64,000 nucleotides of DNA from Chloroflexota bacterium. Lineage in GTDB: Bacteria; Chloroflexota; Anaerolineae; UBA2200. The notes beneath the pieces were generated by a model, which did no database searches, was not told where the DNA came from, and was given only the letters and a program-made list of their open reading frames with translations. Each line of letters starts with the position of its first letter. The first letter of the stretch is position 1. Positions 7,748 through 16,167 of the stretch are shown one piece after another. The translations under genes were made by a program, and so were the position numbers. The stretch spans positions 82,039 to 146,038 of the forward strand of contig JAUWJD010000001.1 in assembly GCA_030607875.1 (NCBI GenBank). The letters run 5' to 3'.

Positions 7748-8926
7748 ATGAGTCCCACAAAACGCAAGATCATCTCACTCGTGTTGGCGTCTCTGGCCAT
7801 GTCAGTACTGCTGGGATGCGACAGTGCGCTCCTGGAACGCCCGACTCCCACGCCACGCTCCACACCCACACCCTATGTGATTGTTGTCACTCCTACGCCC
7901 CTTCCGCCATCCATAGTGAAAGCCGCAGATATCGAAGAGCAACTGGTGGTTGACATCTACGCCCGCGTGAGCCCGGCAGTGGTATTCATCACCAGCCGCA
8001 TCATCGTGCGCGACTTTTTCTGGGGTGCGGTACCGCAGGAAGGCACAGGTTCCGGATTCGTCATAGACAAAGAAGGGCACGTTGTCACCAACAATCACGT
8101 CGTGGAGAATGCTGACAGGGTGACTGTCACTTTGTCCGACGACACCTCAGTCGAGGCTAAAGTGGTGGGCACCGATCCGGCCAACGACGTGGCAGTGCTC
8201 AAGATTGACGTTCCGCCAGAGAAGCTGTACCCAGTTGAACTGGGTACTTCTGCCAACCTGCGCGTCGGGCAAAGAGCCATCGCCATTGGCAATCCTTTCG
8301 GCCTTGATCGCACTTTGACTACCGGTGTGATCAGCTCTTTGGGCAGGCCCCTCGATGTCGGGGGCAGACGCACCATCTATGACGTCATCCAAACGGATGC
8401 GGCAATCAACCCAGGGAACTCTGGTGGCCCGCTTCTCGACTCCAGCGGTAAAGTGATTGGTATCAATACGGCCATCCTCTCGCCTAGCGGGGGCTCGATC
8501 GGCCTGGGTTTTGCCGTCCCCATTGATACAGCGAAGCGCGTGGTGAATTCGATCATCGCCAAGGGCTACTATCCACACCCCTGGTTAGGCATCACGGGCG
8601 TGTCCGTGACTCCGGAAATAGCCGAACATCTGGAGTTATCGGTCGATCGGGGGGTGTTGATCATCGAGGTAATGCCGGACCAGGCCGCCGCACGTGCCGG
8701 GTTGCGTGGTGGCAACCGTCGCGTGCAGGTGGGGAACTCGACCATCCTGCTCGGCGGTGACATTCTGATTGGCATTGATGGAAACAGAACACAGGAAATC
8801 GGCGACCTGGTGAAATACTTGGAAACCAGGGCTAAAGTCGGCCAGTTCGTTGAGCTCACCATCGTCCGGGATGGTCGGGAGCAGACCATACAGGCAGAGT
8901 TGGGCGAACAACCCAGAGAGAGATAG
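7748..8926 (+). CDS. HtrA/DegP-type serine protease, lipoprotein, copy 2
   Basis: A 392-residue paralogue of the preceding gene. It has a lipoprotein signal (MSVLLGC), a Pro/Thr-rich linker (PTPTPRSTPTP), the triad H117, D147 and S225 (GNSGGPLLDSSG) and a C-terminal PDZ domain. The start ATG has GAGGAG about 10 nt upstream; an in-frame GTG at 7739 is too close to it. The Pro/Thr linker is longer and more regular than in copy 1, as if tethering the protease to a thick cell wall. Divergence between the copies points to an old tandem duplication. Confidence 0.93.
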   Translation: MSPTKRKIISLVLASLAMSVLLGCDSALLERPTPTPRSTPTPYVIVVTPTPLPPSIVKAADIEEQLVVDIYARVSPAVVFITSRIIVRDFFWGAVPQEGTGSGFVIDKEGHVVTNNHVVENADRVTVTLSDDTSVEAKVVGTDPANDVAVLKIDVPPEKLYPVELGTSANLRVGQRAIAIGNPFGLDRTLTTGVISSLGRPLDVGGRRTIYDVIQTDAAINPGNSGGPLLDSSGKVIGINTAILSPSGGSIGLGFAVPIDTAKRVVNSIIAKGYYPHPWLGITGVSVTPEIAEHLELSVDRGVLIIEVMPDQAAARAGLRGGNRRVQVGNSTILLGGDILIGIDGNRTQEIGDLVKYLETRAKVGQFVELTIVRDGREQTIQAELGEQPRER

Positions 8927-8945
8927 TTTCGGAGGAAGGATTGCC

Positions 8946-9302
8946 ATGGATTATTCAAGCCCTGATGATCCTTGCTACGTAATCAGTGTCGCGGCTGGAA
9001 TGGTAAACCTGCATCCACAGACCCTGCGCTATTACGAGCGAATCGGGTTGGTAGTGCCGGCACGCTCTCCAGGCAATATGCGTCTTTACTCCCAGAACGA
9101 CATCGAGCGCGTGCAAAAGATCTGTCGCTTAACCGATGAACTGGGTGTCAATCTAGCTGGCGCAGAAGTGATCTTGCGTCTGACAGACACCATCGGACAA
9201 TTACAAGCCGAGATGGATGAATTGCGTGCGGCGTTCGAAGCCGAGACCCAACAGTTACGACAGTACTTGAGCGATGACGATATTGACGTTAAGGCAAGGT
9301 AA
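8946..9302 (+). CDS. hspR: HspR-like MerR-family heat-shock repressor
   Basis: A 118-residue transcriptional repressor. The MerR winged helix is at residues 10-80 (NLHPQTLRYYERIGLVVPAR, then GNMRLYSQNDIERV) and a short coiled-coil dimerisation helix ends the protein. It lacks effector-binding cysteines, as in HspR, which binds HAIR elements with help from DnaK. Its position among dnaJ, htrA and clp genes, and the HAIR-like repeat over the operon promoter, support autoregulation. GGAGGAAGG is an excellent ribosome-binding site for the ATG. Confidence 0.88.
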   Translation: MDYSSPDDPCYVISVAAGMVNLHPQTLRYYERIGLVVPARSPGNMRLYSQNDIERVQKICRLTDELGVNLAGAEVILRLTDTIGQLQAEMDELRAAFEAETQQLRQYLSDDDIDVKAR

Positions 9303-9307
9303 ATCAT

Positions 9308-9332
9308 CCTTCCGCCTAACTGGCGGAAGGAA
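9308..9332 (+). other. Intercistronic hairpin between hspR and the release-factor gene
   Basis: TCCTTCCGCC and GGCGGAAGGA form a perfect 10-bp stem with a 5-nt loop in a 47-nt gap. There is no U tract, so it is more likely an mRNA stability or processing element than a full terminator. Confidence 0.55.
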
Positions 9333-9349
9333 TACGAGGAGGTCAACAG

Positions 9350-10438
9350 ATGATTAACGAGAAAGAGCTTCAGGAACTGGCGGGCTTTGCGAGTGAAGGT
9401 TCACCGATGCTTAGCTTGTATCTGGATACCGACCTTACTCAGCAACCCAAGGAAAAGTGCAAATTGGTCCTGCGCGATTTGCTGGAAAAGGTGGACAACT
9501 CCGCTTCAGACCAGGATGTGGCCAGAGTGGAGCGATTCTTCGACCTAGAGTACGAATGGCAAGCAAAGGGGGTAGCTATCTTCTCTGCAGCCGACCAAGA
9601 GTTCTGGCGGGTCTATCCATTGGCACTTCCCACTGAGAGCGAAGCACATACCGGTGACAGGCTCTATCTCAGGCCATTGACCCAGCTCCTGGGCGAATAC
9701 GAACGTTATGGGGTGGTGCTGGTCGATCGCGAGAGTGCGCGCTTCTTCCTGTCGTATTTGGGGCAGATTGAAGAGAAAAGCGAGTGGGTTGGCCAGGATC
9801 TGAAGCGCCACAAGCAAGGCGGGTTCGCTGCAGCTCGTTTTCAACGGCATGTGGACAAGCAGGCACAGCAGAACTTGAAACTAGCGGCTGAAACCACTGT
9901 CCGCTTCTGCAAGGAGCATCGTTGCAGCCGGATCATCCTGGGTGGTTCTGACGAGACGCTGGCACAGTTTCAAGCGATGCTGCCCAAGTCATTGCAGAAG
10001 CACGTTGTCGGTACCCTATCCCTGGACATGACCACTTCAGCAACCGAAGTGATGGAGCGCTCTGCGAAGCTCATTCGGGATCGAGAACGTGAGCGGCAGC
10101 AAAAGCTCGTCGAGGATTTGATGACTGCAGCAGCAAAGGGGGGGGGGGCTGTAACCGGACTGGCAGATACGTTCTATATCGCTCACCAGGGACGAGCGCA
10201 TATACTGGTCATAGAAAAAGGTCTTGAGGCGGACGGCTATCTGTGCGACGGCTGCCGTTACGTCAGTGCAGAGCCCATCACCAAGTGCCCGTTCTGCGGC
10301 GGCAAGCCACACAAGATTGACGGAGCTATGAATCGGGTCATCCAACGGGTCATCGAAGCTGGCGGCAAAGTAGAAACGGTGGCGGCTAGCGAGGCCCTGG
10401 AGAAAGCCGGGCACATTGGCGCAATCCTGCGCTACTAA
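9350..10438 (+). CDS. Vms1/aeRF1-like peptide release factor (baeRF family) with zinc ribbon
   Basis: A 362-residue protein resembling bacterial relatives of archaeo-eukaryotic release factor 1 and Vms1. These hydrolyse peptidyl-tRNA on stalled or split ribosomes, a role known for the family and inferred here. Residues 1-130 form the N-terminal domain (MLSLYLDTDL). Residues 135-245 form the RNase H-like release domain. Its catalytic loop reads KQGGFAAARFQR, with GGF at 157-159 where classical eRF1 has GGQ. The C-terminus is a zinc ribbon (CDGC...CPFCGG). An 11-G run at 10138-10148 lies in frame. GAGGAGG precedes the ATG. Confidence 0.72.
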   Translation: MINEKELQELAGFASEGSPMLSLYLDTDLTQQPKEKCKLVLRDLLEKVDNSASDQDVARVERFFDLEYEWQAKGVAIFSAADQEFWRVYPLALPTESEAHTGDRLYLRPLTQLLGEYERYGVVLVDRESARFFLSYLGQIEEKSEWVGQDLKRHKQGGFAAARFQRHVDKQAQQNLKLAAETTVRFCKEHRCSRIILGGSDETLAQFQAMLPKSLQKHVVGTLSLDMTTSATEVMERSAKLIRDRERERQQKLVEDLMTAAAKGGGAVTGLADTFYIAHQGRAHILVIEKGLEADGYLCDGCRYVSAEPITKCPFCGGKPHKIDGAMNRVIQRVIEAGGKVETVAASEALEKAGHIGAILRY

Positions 10439-10454
10439 CATCAAAGAGCACGTA

Positions 10455-10522
10455 GGGGCGAATCTTGCCCTTCATCTCGCGCGCGGCCGCTTCGCGTAGA
10501 CGAAGCGGCGGGGGATTCGCCC
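10455..10522. repeat. Nested inverted repeat before clpB
   Basis: Outer arms GGGCGAATC (10456-10464) and GATTCGCCC (10514-10522) enclose a perfect inner hairpin, GCCGCTTCG-6 nt-CGAAGCGGC. It is a REP/cruciform-like structure and may fold in the mRNA between the release factor and clpB. Confidence 0.65.
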
Positions 10523-10565
10523 ACCAGCAATCATTGTTGCCATTATTACCAATCAGGAGCGGTTT

Positions 10566-13154
10566 GTGAATCTGAATCGATATACGGAAAAAGCGCGAGA
10601 AGCTCTGCTCCAAGCCCAGGCACTTGCGAGTGAATACAACCATAGTCAAATTGAGCCGGAGCATCTGCTCCTGGCACTGCTACAACAGGCGGACGGCGTA
10701 GTGCCGCAGATCGTTGGCAAGATCGGACTCGCGCCCCAAGTATTGCAGCGTGAGCTCGAAGACGAGTTGCAAAAGCGCCCCAAGGTCTACGGTGCAGCGA
10801 GGCAGGTCGGCATTGGCTCAGCCTTGCAGAACGTACTGAACCGTAGCGAGGCACAGGCGCAGTCGATGCGCGATGAATACGTGTCTACTGAGCACCTGCT
10901 GATGGCGATGGTTCTGGTGCAGAGCGGGCGTGCGGGCCAAATCCTGCAGCAACACGGCATCACTCTGAACCGCATCTACGAAGCACTGACTGGCATCCGT
11001 GGCACGCAGCGCGTTACCGACCAGCAACCTGAAAGCAAGTATCAGGCGCTGGAGAAGTATGGGCGCGACCTGACAGAGATGGCACGGCGCGGCAAGCTCG
11101 ACCCGGTCATTGGGCGAGACGAGGAAATCCGCCGCATCATGCAGGTGCTGTCTAGACGCACCAAGAACAACCCTGTGCTGGTAGGCGAGGCCGGCGTGGG
11201 CAAAACGGCCATTGCTGAGGGGCTCGCGCTGCGCATCGTCCGTGGCGATGTACCGAAAGGGCTCAAGAACAAGCGCATTGTGGCCCTGGACCTGGGCGCG
11301 CTGGTGGCCGGAGCCAAGTACCGGGGCCAGTTCGAGGAGCGCCTGAAGGCTGTGCTAAAGGAGATCACCGAGTCTGAGGGAGAGATCATCCTGTTCATCG
11401 ATGAGCTGCACACCGTGGTCGGCGCAGGCGCTGCCGAGGGGGCCATGGACGCCAGCAACATGCTGAAACCCATGCTGGCGCGCGGAGAACTGCACGCCAT
11501 CGGTGCAACCACCCTCGACGAGTACCGGGAACACATCGAGAAGGACGCCGCCTTGGAGCGGCGCTTCCAGCCCATCTACGTGGACGAGCCAACGGTCGAA
11601 GAAACCATCAGCATCCTACGCGGTCTGAAAGAACGCTACGAGGTGCACCATGGCGTGCGCATCCAGGATGCTGCGCTGGTTGCTGCGGCAGTGCTCTCGA
11701 ACCGCTACATCTCCGACAGGTTCCTGCCTGACAAAGCCATTGACCTGATCGACGAAGCGGCCTCGCGGCTACGCTTGGAGATTGACAGCCTGCCTGCTGA
11801 GCTTGATGAGGTCGAGCGGCGCATCATGCAGTTGCAGATCGAACAGCAGGCGTTGAAAAAGGAAGATGATCCTGCATCCAAGGCTCGTCTTGAGAAAGTA
11901 GAAGCAGAACTGGCTGAGCTCAAAGAAAAGAGCACAGCCATGAAAGGCCAATGGCAGCAGGAGCAGGAAGCCATTCAGGCTCTCCGCCAGACAAAAACAG
12001 AGCTTGAGGAGACCAAGCAGGCCATTGAGCAAGCCGAACGGCATGCCGATTTGGAGCAAGCAGCCAAGCTACTCTACGGAGACTTGCCCGAGCTGAAGCA
12101 GCAGCTCAAGGCGCAGGAAAAGCATCTGGTTGAGATACAGCATGGACAGCCGATGCTCAAGGAAGAAGTGGATGAAGAGGACATCGCGGAAATCGTCTCC
12201 AAATGGACAGGCATCCCCGTGGCCAAACTCATAGAGGGCGAAAAGGCCAAGCTGCTACACATGGAAAAGAACCTGCACCGGCGCGTGGTGGGCCAGGACG
12301 AGGCGATTTCGGCGGTCTCCAACGCCGTGCGGCGTGCCAGAGCTGGCCTGCAGGACCCCAACCGCCCCATTGGCAGCTTCCTCTTTCTTGGACCGACAGG
12401 GGTCGGTAAGACGGAGCTGGCGCGCGCTTTGGCAGAATTCCTTTTCGACTCCGAAGATGCTATGGTGCGGCTGGACATGAGCGAATATCAGGAACGCCAC
12501 ACCATAGCGCGCATGATCGGCGCGCCGCCGGGTTACATAGGCCACGAAGAGGGGGGGCAGTTGACCGAGGCCGTACGACGCCGGCCTTATGCCGTGGTAC
12601 TCTTTGACGAGATCGAGAAAGCACACCAAGAGGTGTTCAACGTGCTCCTGCAACTGCTGGATGACGGCCGCCTGACCGACGGTCACGGACGCACAGTGAG
12701 CTTTAAGAACACTGTAGTGATCATGACTTCCAATGTCGGCAGCCAGTGGATCAAGGAACTGGGCGGGCGCAATGAGGAAGAGATGCGCCGCCGCGTGCTG
12801 GAGGCCCTGAGCCAACGGTTCCGGCCAGAGTTCCTGAACCGCATCGATGAGGTGATTATCTTCCACTCCTTGGGGATGGAGCAGCTTGTGCAAATCGTGG
12901 ACATTCAGCTTCGGCGTTTGCAGGCCCTCCTGAATGATCGCAAGGTCGAGCTGGTGCTGACAGATACAGCCAAGCGCCATTTGGCTGAGGAGGGCTTTGA
13001 TCCCGTTTACGGGGCGCGGCCACTCAAGCGGGTTATCCAGCGAAGGATACAGGATCCGTTGGCCTTGAAACTGCTACAAGGCGAGCTCAAGGACGGTGTC
13101 AAGATCACTGCAGATGTCGAGGATGGTGAGTTCGTGTTTAAGGCTTCGCCCTGA
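10566..13154 (+). CDS. clpB: ClpB disaggregase
   Basis: An 862-residue cytosolic Hsp100 that extracts polypeptides from aggregates together with DnaK/DnaJ/GrpE. The Clp N-domain repeats are at 1-150. AAA-1 has Walker [10 protein letters not shown] near 206. A long coiled-coil middle domain spans roughly 400-530 (Glu/Gln/Lys-rich, ending near VSKWTGIPV). AAA-2 has Walker [10 protein letters not shown] near 608, followed by the D2 small domain. The full middle domain and absence of a ClpP-binding loop identify ClpB rather than ClpA/C. It starts at GTG 10566 with AGGAG 8 nt upstream. Confidence 0.95.
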   Translation: MNLNRYTEKAREALLQAQALASEYNHSQIEPEHLLLALLQQADGVVPQIVGKIGLAPQVLQRELEDELQKRPKVYGAARQVGIGSALQNVLNRSEAQAQSMRDEYVSTEHLLMAMVLVQSGRAGQILQQHGITLNRIYEALTGIRGTQRVTDQQPESKYQALEKYGRDLTEMARRGKLDPVIGRDEEIRRIMQVLSRRTKNNPVLVGEAGVGKTAIAEGLALRIVRGDVPKGLKNKRIVALDLGALVAGAKYRGQFEERLKAVLKEITESEGEIILFIDELHTVVGAGAAEGAMDASNMLKPMLARGELHAIGATTLDEYREHIEKDAALERRFQPIYVDEPTVEETISILRGLKERYEVHHGVRIQDAALVAAAVLSNRYISDRFLPDKAIDLIDEAASRLRLEIDSLPAELDEVERRIMQLQIEQQALKKEDDPASKARLEKVEAELAELKEKSTAMKGQWQQEQEAIQALRQTKTELEETKQAIEQAERHADLEQAAKLLYGDLPELKQQLKAQEKHLVEIQHGQPMLKEEVDEEDIAEIVSKWTGIPVAKLIEGEKAKLLHMEKNLHRRVVGQDEAISAVSNAVRRARAGLQDPNRPIGSFLFLGPTGVGKTELARALAEFLFDSEDAMVRLDMSEYQERHTIARMIGAPPGYIGHEEGGQLTEAVRRRPYAVVLFDEIEKAHQEVFNVLLQLLDDGRLTDGHGRTVSFKNTVVIMTSNVGSQWIKELGGRNEEEMRRRVLEALSQRFRPEFLNRIDEVIIFHSLGMEQLVQIVDIQLRRLQALLNDRKVELVLTDTAKRHLAEEGFDPVYGARPLKRVIQRRIQDPLALKLLQGELKDGVKITADVEDGEFVFKASP

Positions 13155-13228
13155 GGGGGCCGAGCCCGAAGGGTGAGCAGATAGCAGGTCATCTGCGTAA
13201 TCTGCGGATTAGAATTGAGGCAACCTAA

Positions 13229-15700
13229 ATGATGATGTCATTTGATCGTTTCACAGAGCGAGCGCAGGATGCAGCGGCCCGGGCTTATGAGATCATGCAG
13301 CGCTACCGGCACGGGCAACTGGATACAGAGCATATCCTGCTGGCTTTGCTCGAACAACCAGAAGGCGTGATCCCGCAGATCCTGGAGCGCCTGAACGTGG
13401 GTGTCGAGGCGATCAAGAACCGCCTGGACAACACGCTCAGAGCGAGTCCCAGAATGCAGACGTTGGGCTCCAGGGCGACTCCTATGCAGGTATACATCAC
13501 CCCGCGCGTCAAACGCGTCCTGGACACAGCCGCCGAAGAGGCCCAAGAGCTCAACGACGAGTACGTGTCGACCGAGCACATCTTCCTGGCCATCGTCAGC
13601 GAGCGCGACGGACCAGCGGCCCGAATCCTCAATGATTACGGCGTCAGCAGGGAAAAGATCCTCAACATGCTCCCTGATGTGCGCGGCGGACAGCGGGTAA
13701 CCAGCCGGGGGGCTGAAAGCCGCTATCGGACCTTGGAGAAATACAGCCGCAACCTGACCAACCTGGCCAGAGAAGGGAAGCTCGACCCGGTGCTTGGCCG
13801 CGACAGTGAGATCATGCGCGTCATTCAGATCCTGTGCCGGCGCACCAAGAACAACCCGGTGCTCATCGGAGAGGCCGGCGTCGGCAAGACGGCCATCGTC
13901 GAGGGCCTGGCCCAGGCCATTACCAAGGGGGACGTGCCCGAGTTGCTGATGAACAAGCGGCTGATCTCCCTTGACCTGGGCGCTATGGTGGCCGGGACGC
14001 GATTCCGTGGTGAATTCGAAGAACGCATCAAGGCGGCTTTGGATGAAATCAAGCTAGCTAAGGGTGAGATCATCCTGTTCATCGACGAGCTGCACAACGT
14101 GATCGGCGCAGGAGCTGCACAGGGAGCCATCGATGCCTCCAGCATGCTCAAGCCGGCCCTGGCGCGTGGCGAGTTGCGCTGCATCGGAGCCACAACACTG
14201 GACGAATACCACAAACACGTTGAGAAGGATTCGGCACTGGAGCGGCGTTTCTCGCCCATCTACGTCGAAGAGCCCAGCGTAGAGGAAACTGTCGAGATGC
14301 TCAAGGGCCTGCGCCTGCTGTACGAGGAGCATCATGACGTGACCATCAGCGACGAAGCCATCGAAGCGGCTGCACACCTGTCCCAGCGCTACGTCAAGCA
14401 CCGCTTTCTGCCAGACAAGGCCGTAGACCTGATCGATGAGGCCGCGTCCAAGCTGCGCATCACCATCTTCAGCTTGCCTGACGACCTGAAGAAGATGAAA
14501 TTGGAGATCGGGCGCTTGCTGACCAAGGAGGAAGCAGCCTGGCAGGACCGCGACTACGAACTGGCCGCCAGCCACAAGAGCGAGCGGCTGAAACTGGAAG
14601 TGGAATTCAAAGCCAAGAAGGAGGCCTGGAAGGCAGAGCGAGGGCTGGAAGAAGTTGTGTATGAGGCCGACATTGCCGAAGTAGTCGGCAGTTGGACCGG
14701 CATTCCGGTCAGCCGTATGCTGGAGACTGAAGCCGAGAAGCTGCTGCAGATGGAGGAACGCTTGCACCAGCGCATCGTCTCCCAGGACGAGGCAGTGGCT
14801 GCGGTGTCAGATGCCGTCCGCCGTGCGCGTTCCGGGCTCAAGGACCCCAGGCGTCCCATCGGCAGCTTTATTTTCCTGGGCCCAACGGGCGTGGGCAAGA
14901 CAGAGCTGGCCAAAGCCCTGGCCGAGTTCCTGTTCGACGACGAAGATGCTCTTTTGCGCATTGACATGAGCGAGTACCAGGAGCGCCATACCGTGTCGCG
15001 CCTGGTGGGAGCACCTCCGGGATACGTGGGCTACGAAGAGGGTGGACAGTTGTCCGAAGCAGTGCGACGCCGTCCTTTCCAGGTGATCCTGTTCGACGAG
15101 ATCGAGAAGGCACACCCCGATGTGTGGAATGCCTTGCTCCAAATCCTGGAAGACGGCCGCATGACCGATGGCCAAGGCAACGTGGTTGATTTCCGCAACA
15201 CGGTGGTCATCATGACCTCGAACCTGGGCACCAAATACGTGCCCAAGGGCGGCGGGGCACTGGGCTTCCGCACTCCCGGCGAGCCAGCCGAGCACGAAAG
15301 AATGCGTGATGACATCGAGGGTGCACTGAAGAAGACGTTCCGCCCCGAGTTCCTGAACCGCATCGACGAAGTGATCGTCTTCGAGCGGCTGAGCAGGGAA
15401 GACATGAAGCGCATCGTGGATCTACAGGTGGAGGACATCCGCCAGCGCATGCTCGAGCAGCGGGTGGATTTTCAGCTCAGCGAAACGGCCCGGGATTGGC
15501 TGGCAGAGAAGGGTTATGACCCCACCTTCGGCGCACGTCCGCTGCGCCGTACGCTGCAGCGGCTGGTGGAGAGTCCGCTGTCGAAGAAGCTGATTCGCGG
15601 CGAGCTCAGGGCAGGCGACCGCTTGCAGATTGAGGTGGAGAACAACGAGCTGGTGTTCCGCAAGGAGGATAGCCAGCAGCCGGCGCCAGTAGTAGCATAG
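13229..15700 (+). CDS. clpC: ClpC-like AAA+ unfoldase
   Basis: An 823-residue Hsp100 of the ClpC type, which normally feeds proteins to ClpP. It has the Clp N-domain repeats (1-150), AAA-1 (Walker [10 protein letters not shown] near 213), a short UVR-like middle segment about residues 425-470 ([19 protein letters not shown]), and AAA-2 (GPTGVGKTE near 551). The short middle domain separates it from ClpB immediately upstream. No clpP or mcsA/mcsB is present. The gap to clpB is 74 nt and contains a duplicated ATCTGCG. The start ATG begins an MMM run, and the exact Met is uncertain. Confidence 0.93.
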   Translation: MMMSFDRFTERAQDAAARAYEIMQRYRHGQLDTEHILLALLEQPEGVIPQILERLNVGVEAIKNRLDNTLRASPRMQTLGSRATPMQVYITPRVKRVLDTAAEEAQELNDEYVSTEHIFLAIVSERDGPAARILNDYGVSREKILNMLPDVRGGQRVTSRGAESRYRTLEKYSRNLTNLAREGKLDPVLGRDSEIMRVIQILCRRTKNNPVLIGEAGVGKTAIVEGLAQAITKGDVPELLMNKRLISLDLGAMVAGTRFRGEFEERIKAALDEIKLAKGEIILFIDELHNVIGAGAAQGAIDASSMLKPALARGELRCIGATTLDEYHKHVEKDSALERRFSPIYVEEPSVEETVEMLKGLRLLYEEHHDVTISDEAIEAAAHLSQRYVKHRFLPDKAVDLIDEAASKLRITIFSLPDDLKKMKLEIGRLLTKEEAAWQDRDYELAASHKSERLKLEVEFKAKKEAWKAERGLEEVVYEADIAEVVGSWTGIPVSRMLETEAEKLLQMEERLHQRIVSQDEAVAAVSDAVRRARSGLKDPRRPIGSFIFLGPTGVGKTELAKALAEFLFDDEDALLRIDMSEYQERHTVSRLVGAPPGYVGYEEGGQLSEAVRRRPFQVILFDEIEKAHPDVWNALLQILEDGRMTDGQGNVVDFRNTVVIMTSNLGTKYVPKGGGALGFRTPGEPAEHERMRDDIEGALKKTFRPEFLNRIDEVIVFERLSREDMKRIVDLQVEDIRQRMLEQRVDFQLSETARDWLAEKGYDPTFGARPLRRTLQRLVESPLSKKLIRGELRAGDRLQIEVENNELVFRKEDSQQPAPVVA

Positions 15701-15703
15701 CAG

Positions 15704-15748
15704 GCAGCAGGGAGCGTGAAGCGTCATTAGCGCGCTACTCCCTGCTGC
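15704..15748. terminator. Convergent hairpin after clpC
   Basis: GCAGCAGGGAG (15704-15714) and CTCCCTGCTGC (15738-15748) form an 11-bp stem with a 23-nt loop directly after the clpC stop. No T run is seen on the plus strand. The right arm also forms the 3' end of the PfkB remnant on the minus strand, so the repeat may mark the deletion junction. Confidence 0.5.
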
Positions 15749-15966
15749 TGCGCCAGATTCTCGGCCACGTTCCGCCCCACGCCGCCAAAGCTAACAGTGA
15801 TCTCACCGGGCACGGAAGTGCCGAGCTGCAGTGCCTTGTGCGTACAACCTTTCACGTCAATGCCGGCCGCGCCGATGATGAGAATGTGTGGAGAAACTGA
15901 CGTGTGCACGATCCCCTTACCCAGGAGCATCTGCCAGCCCATGCCATAAGGGCCGTAGCGCACCAA
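15727..15966 (-). pseudogene. Remnant of a PfkB-family carbohydrate/nucleoside kinase
   Basis: A 79-codon open frame whose residues 27-70 read ILIIGAAGIDVKG and then VSFGGVGRNVAENLA. This is the conserved N-terminal beta strand and GG motif of PfkB/ribokinase-type kinases. Intact family members are about 300 residues with a C-terminal DTxGAGD catalytic motif, which is absent: the frame stops after QQQGVAR at the inverted repeat next to clpC. The upstream part (MVRYGPYGMGWQM) is not typical of the family. I read it as the 5' remains of a gene deleted from its 3' end. Confidence 0.65.
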
Positions 15967-16167
15967 CTCTTCTTTTTGACCGTCGAGCTTGCGGCATCAA
16001 CAGTGCCTGGAATCAAAACTATCTCACAATCAGGGGCAGCAGCGGTGAGGCTGAGTGAAACCAGAGAGACACAGAAGACGCAGAGTCGCAGGATTGAGCA
16101 AAAGATCCTCCATGTACTCCCCCGTCAGGCGGCGTCAACGATACGCCTCTATGGCAAAAAAAACCGT

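Noticed and set aside
12255..12980. Long minus-strand frames opposite clpB and clpC
   Set aside because: Typical shadow frames of GC-rich genes, with no domains or start signals.
13186..13209. Duplicated ATCTGCG between clpB and clpC
   Set aside because: It is a short simple duplication with no sign of being a functional site.
16153..16160. A run of eight A (U tract on the minus strand) just after uvrC
   Set aside because: No convincing stem precedes it on the minus strand, so I did not call a terminator.
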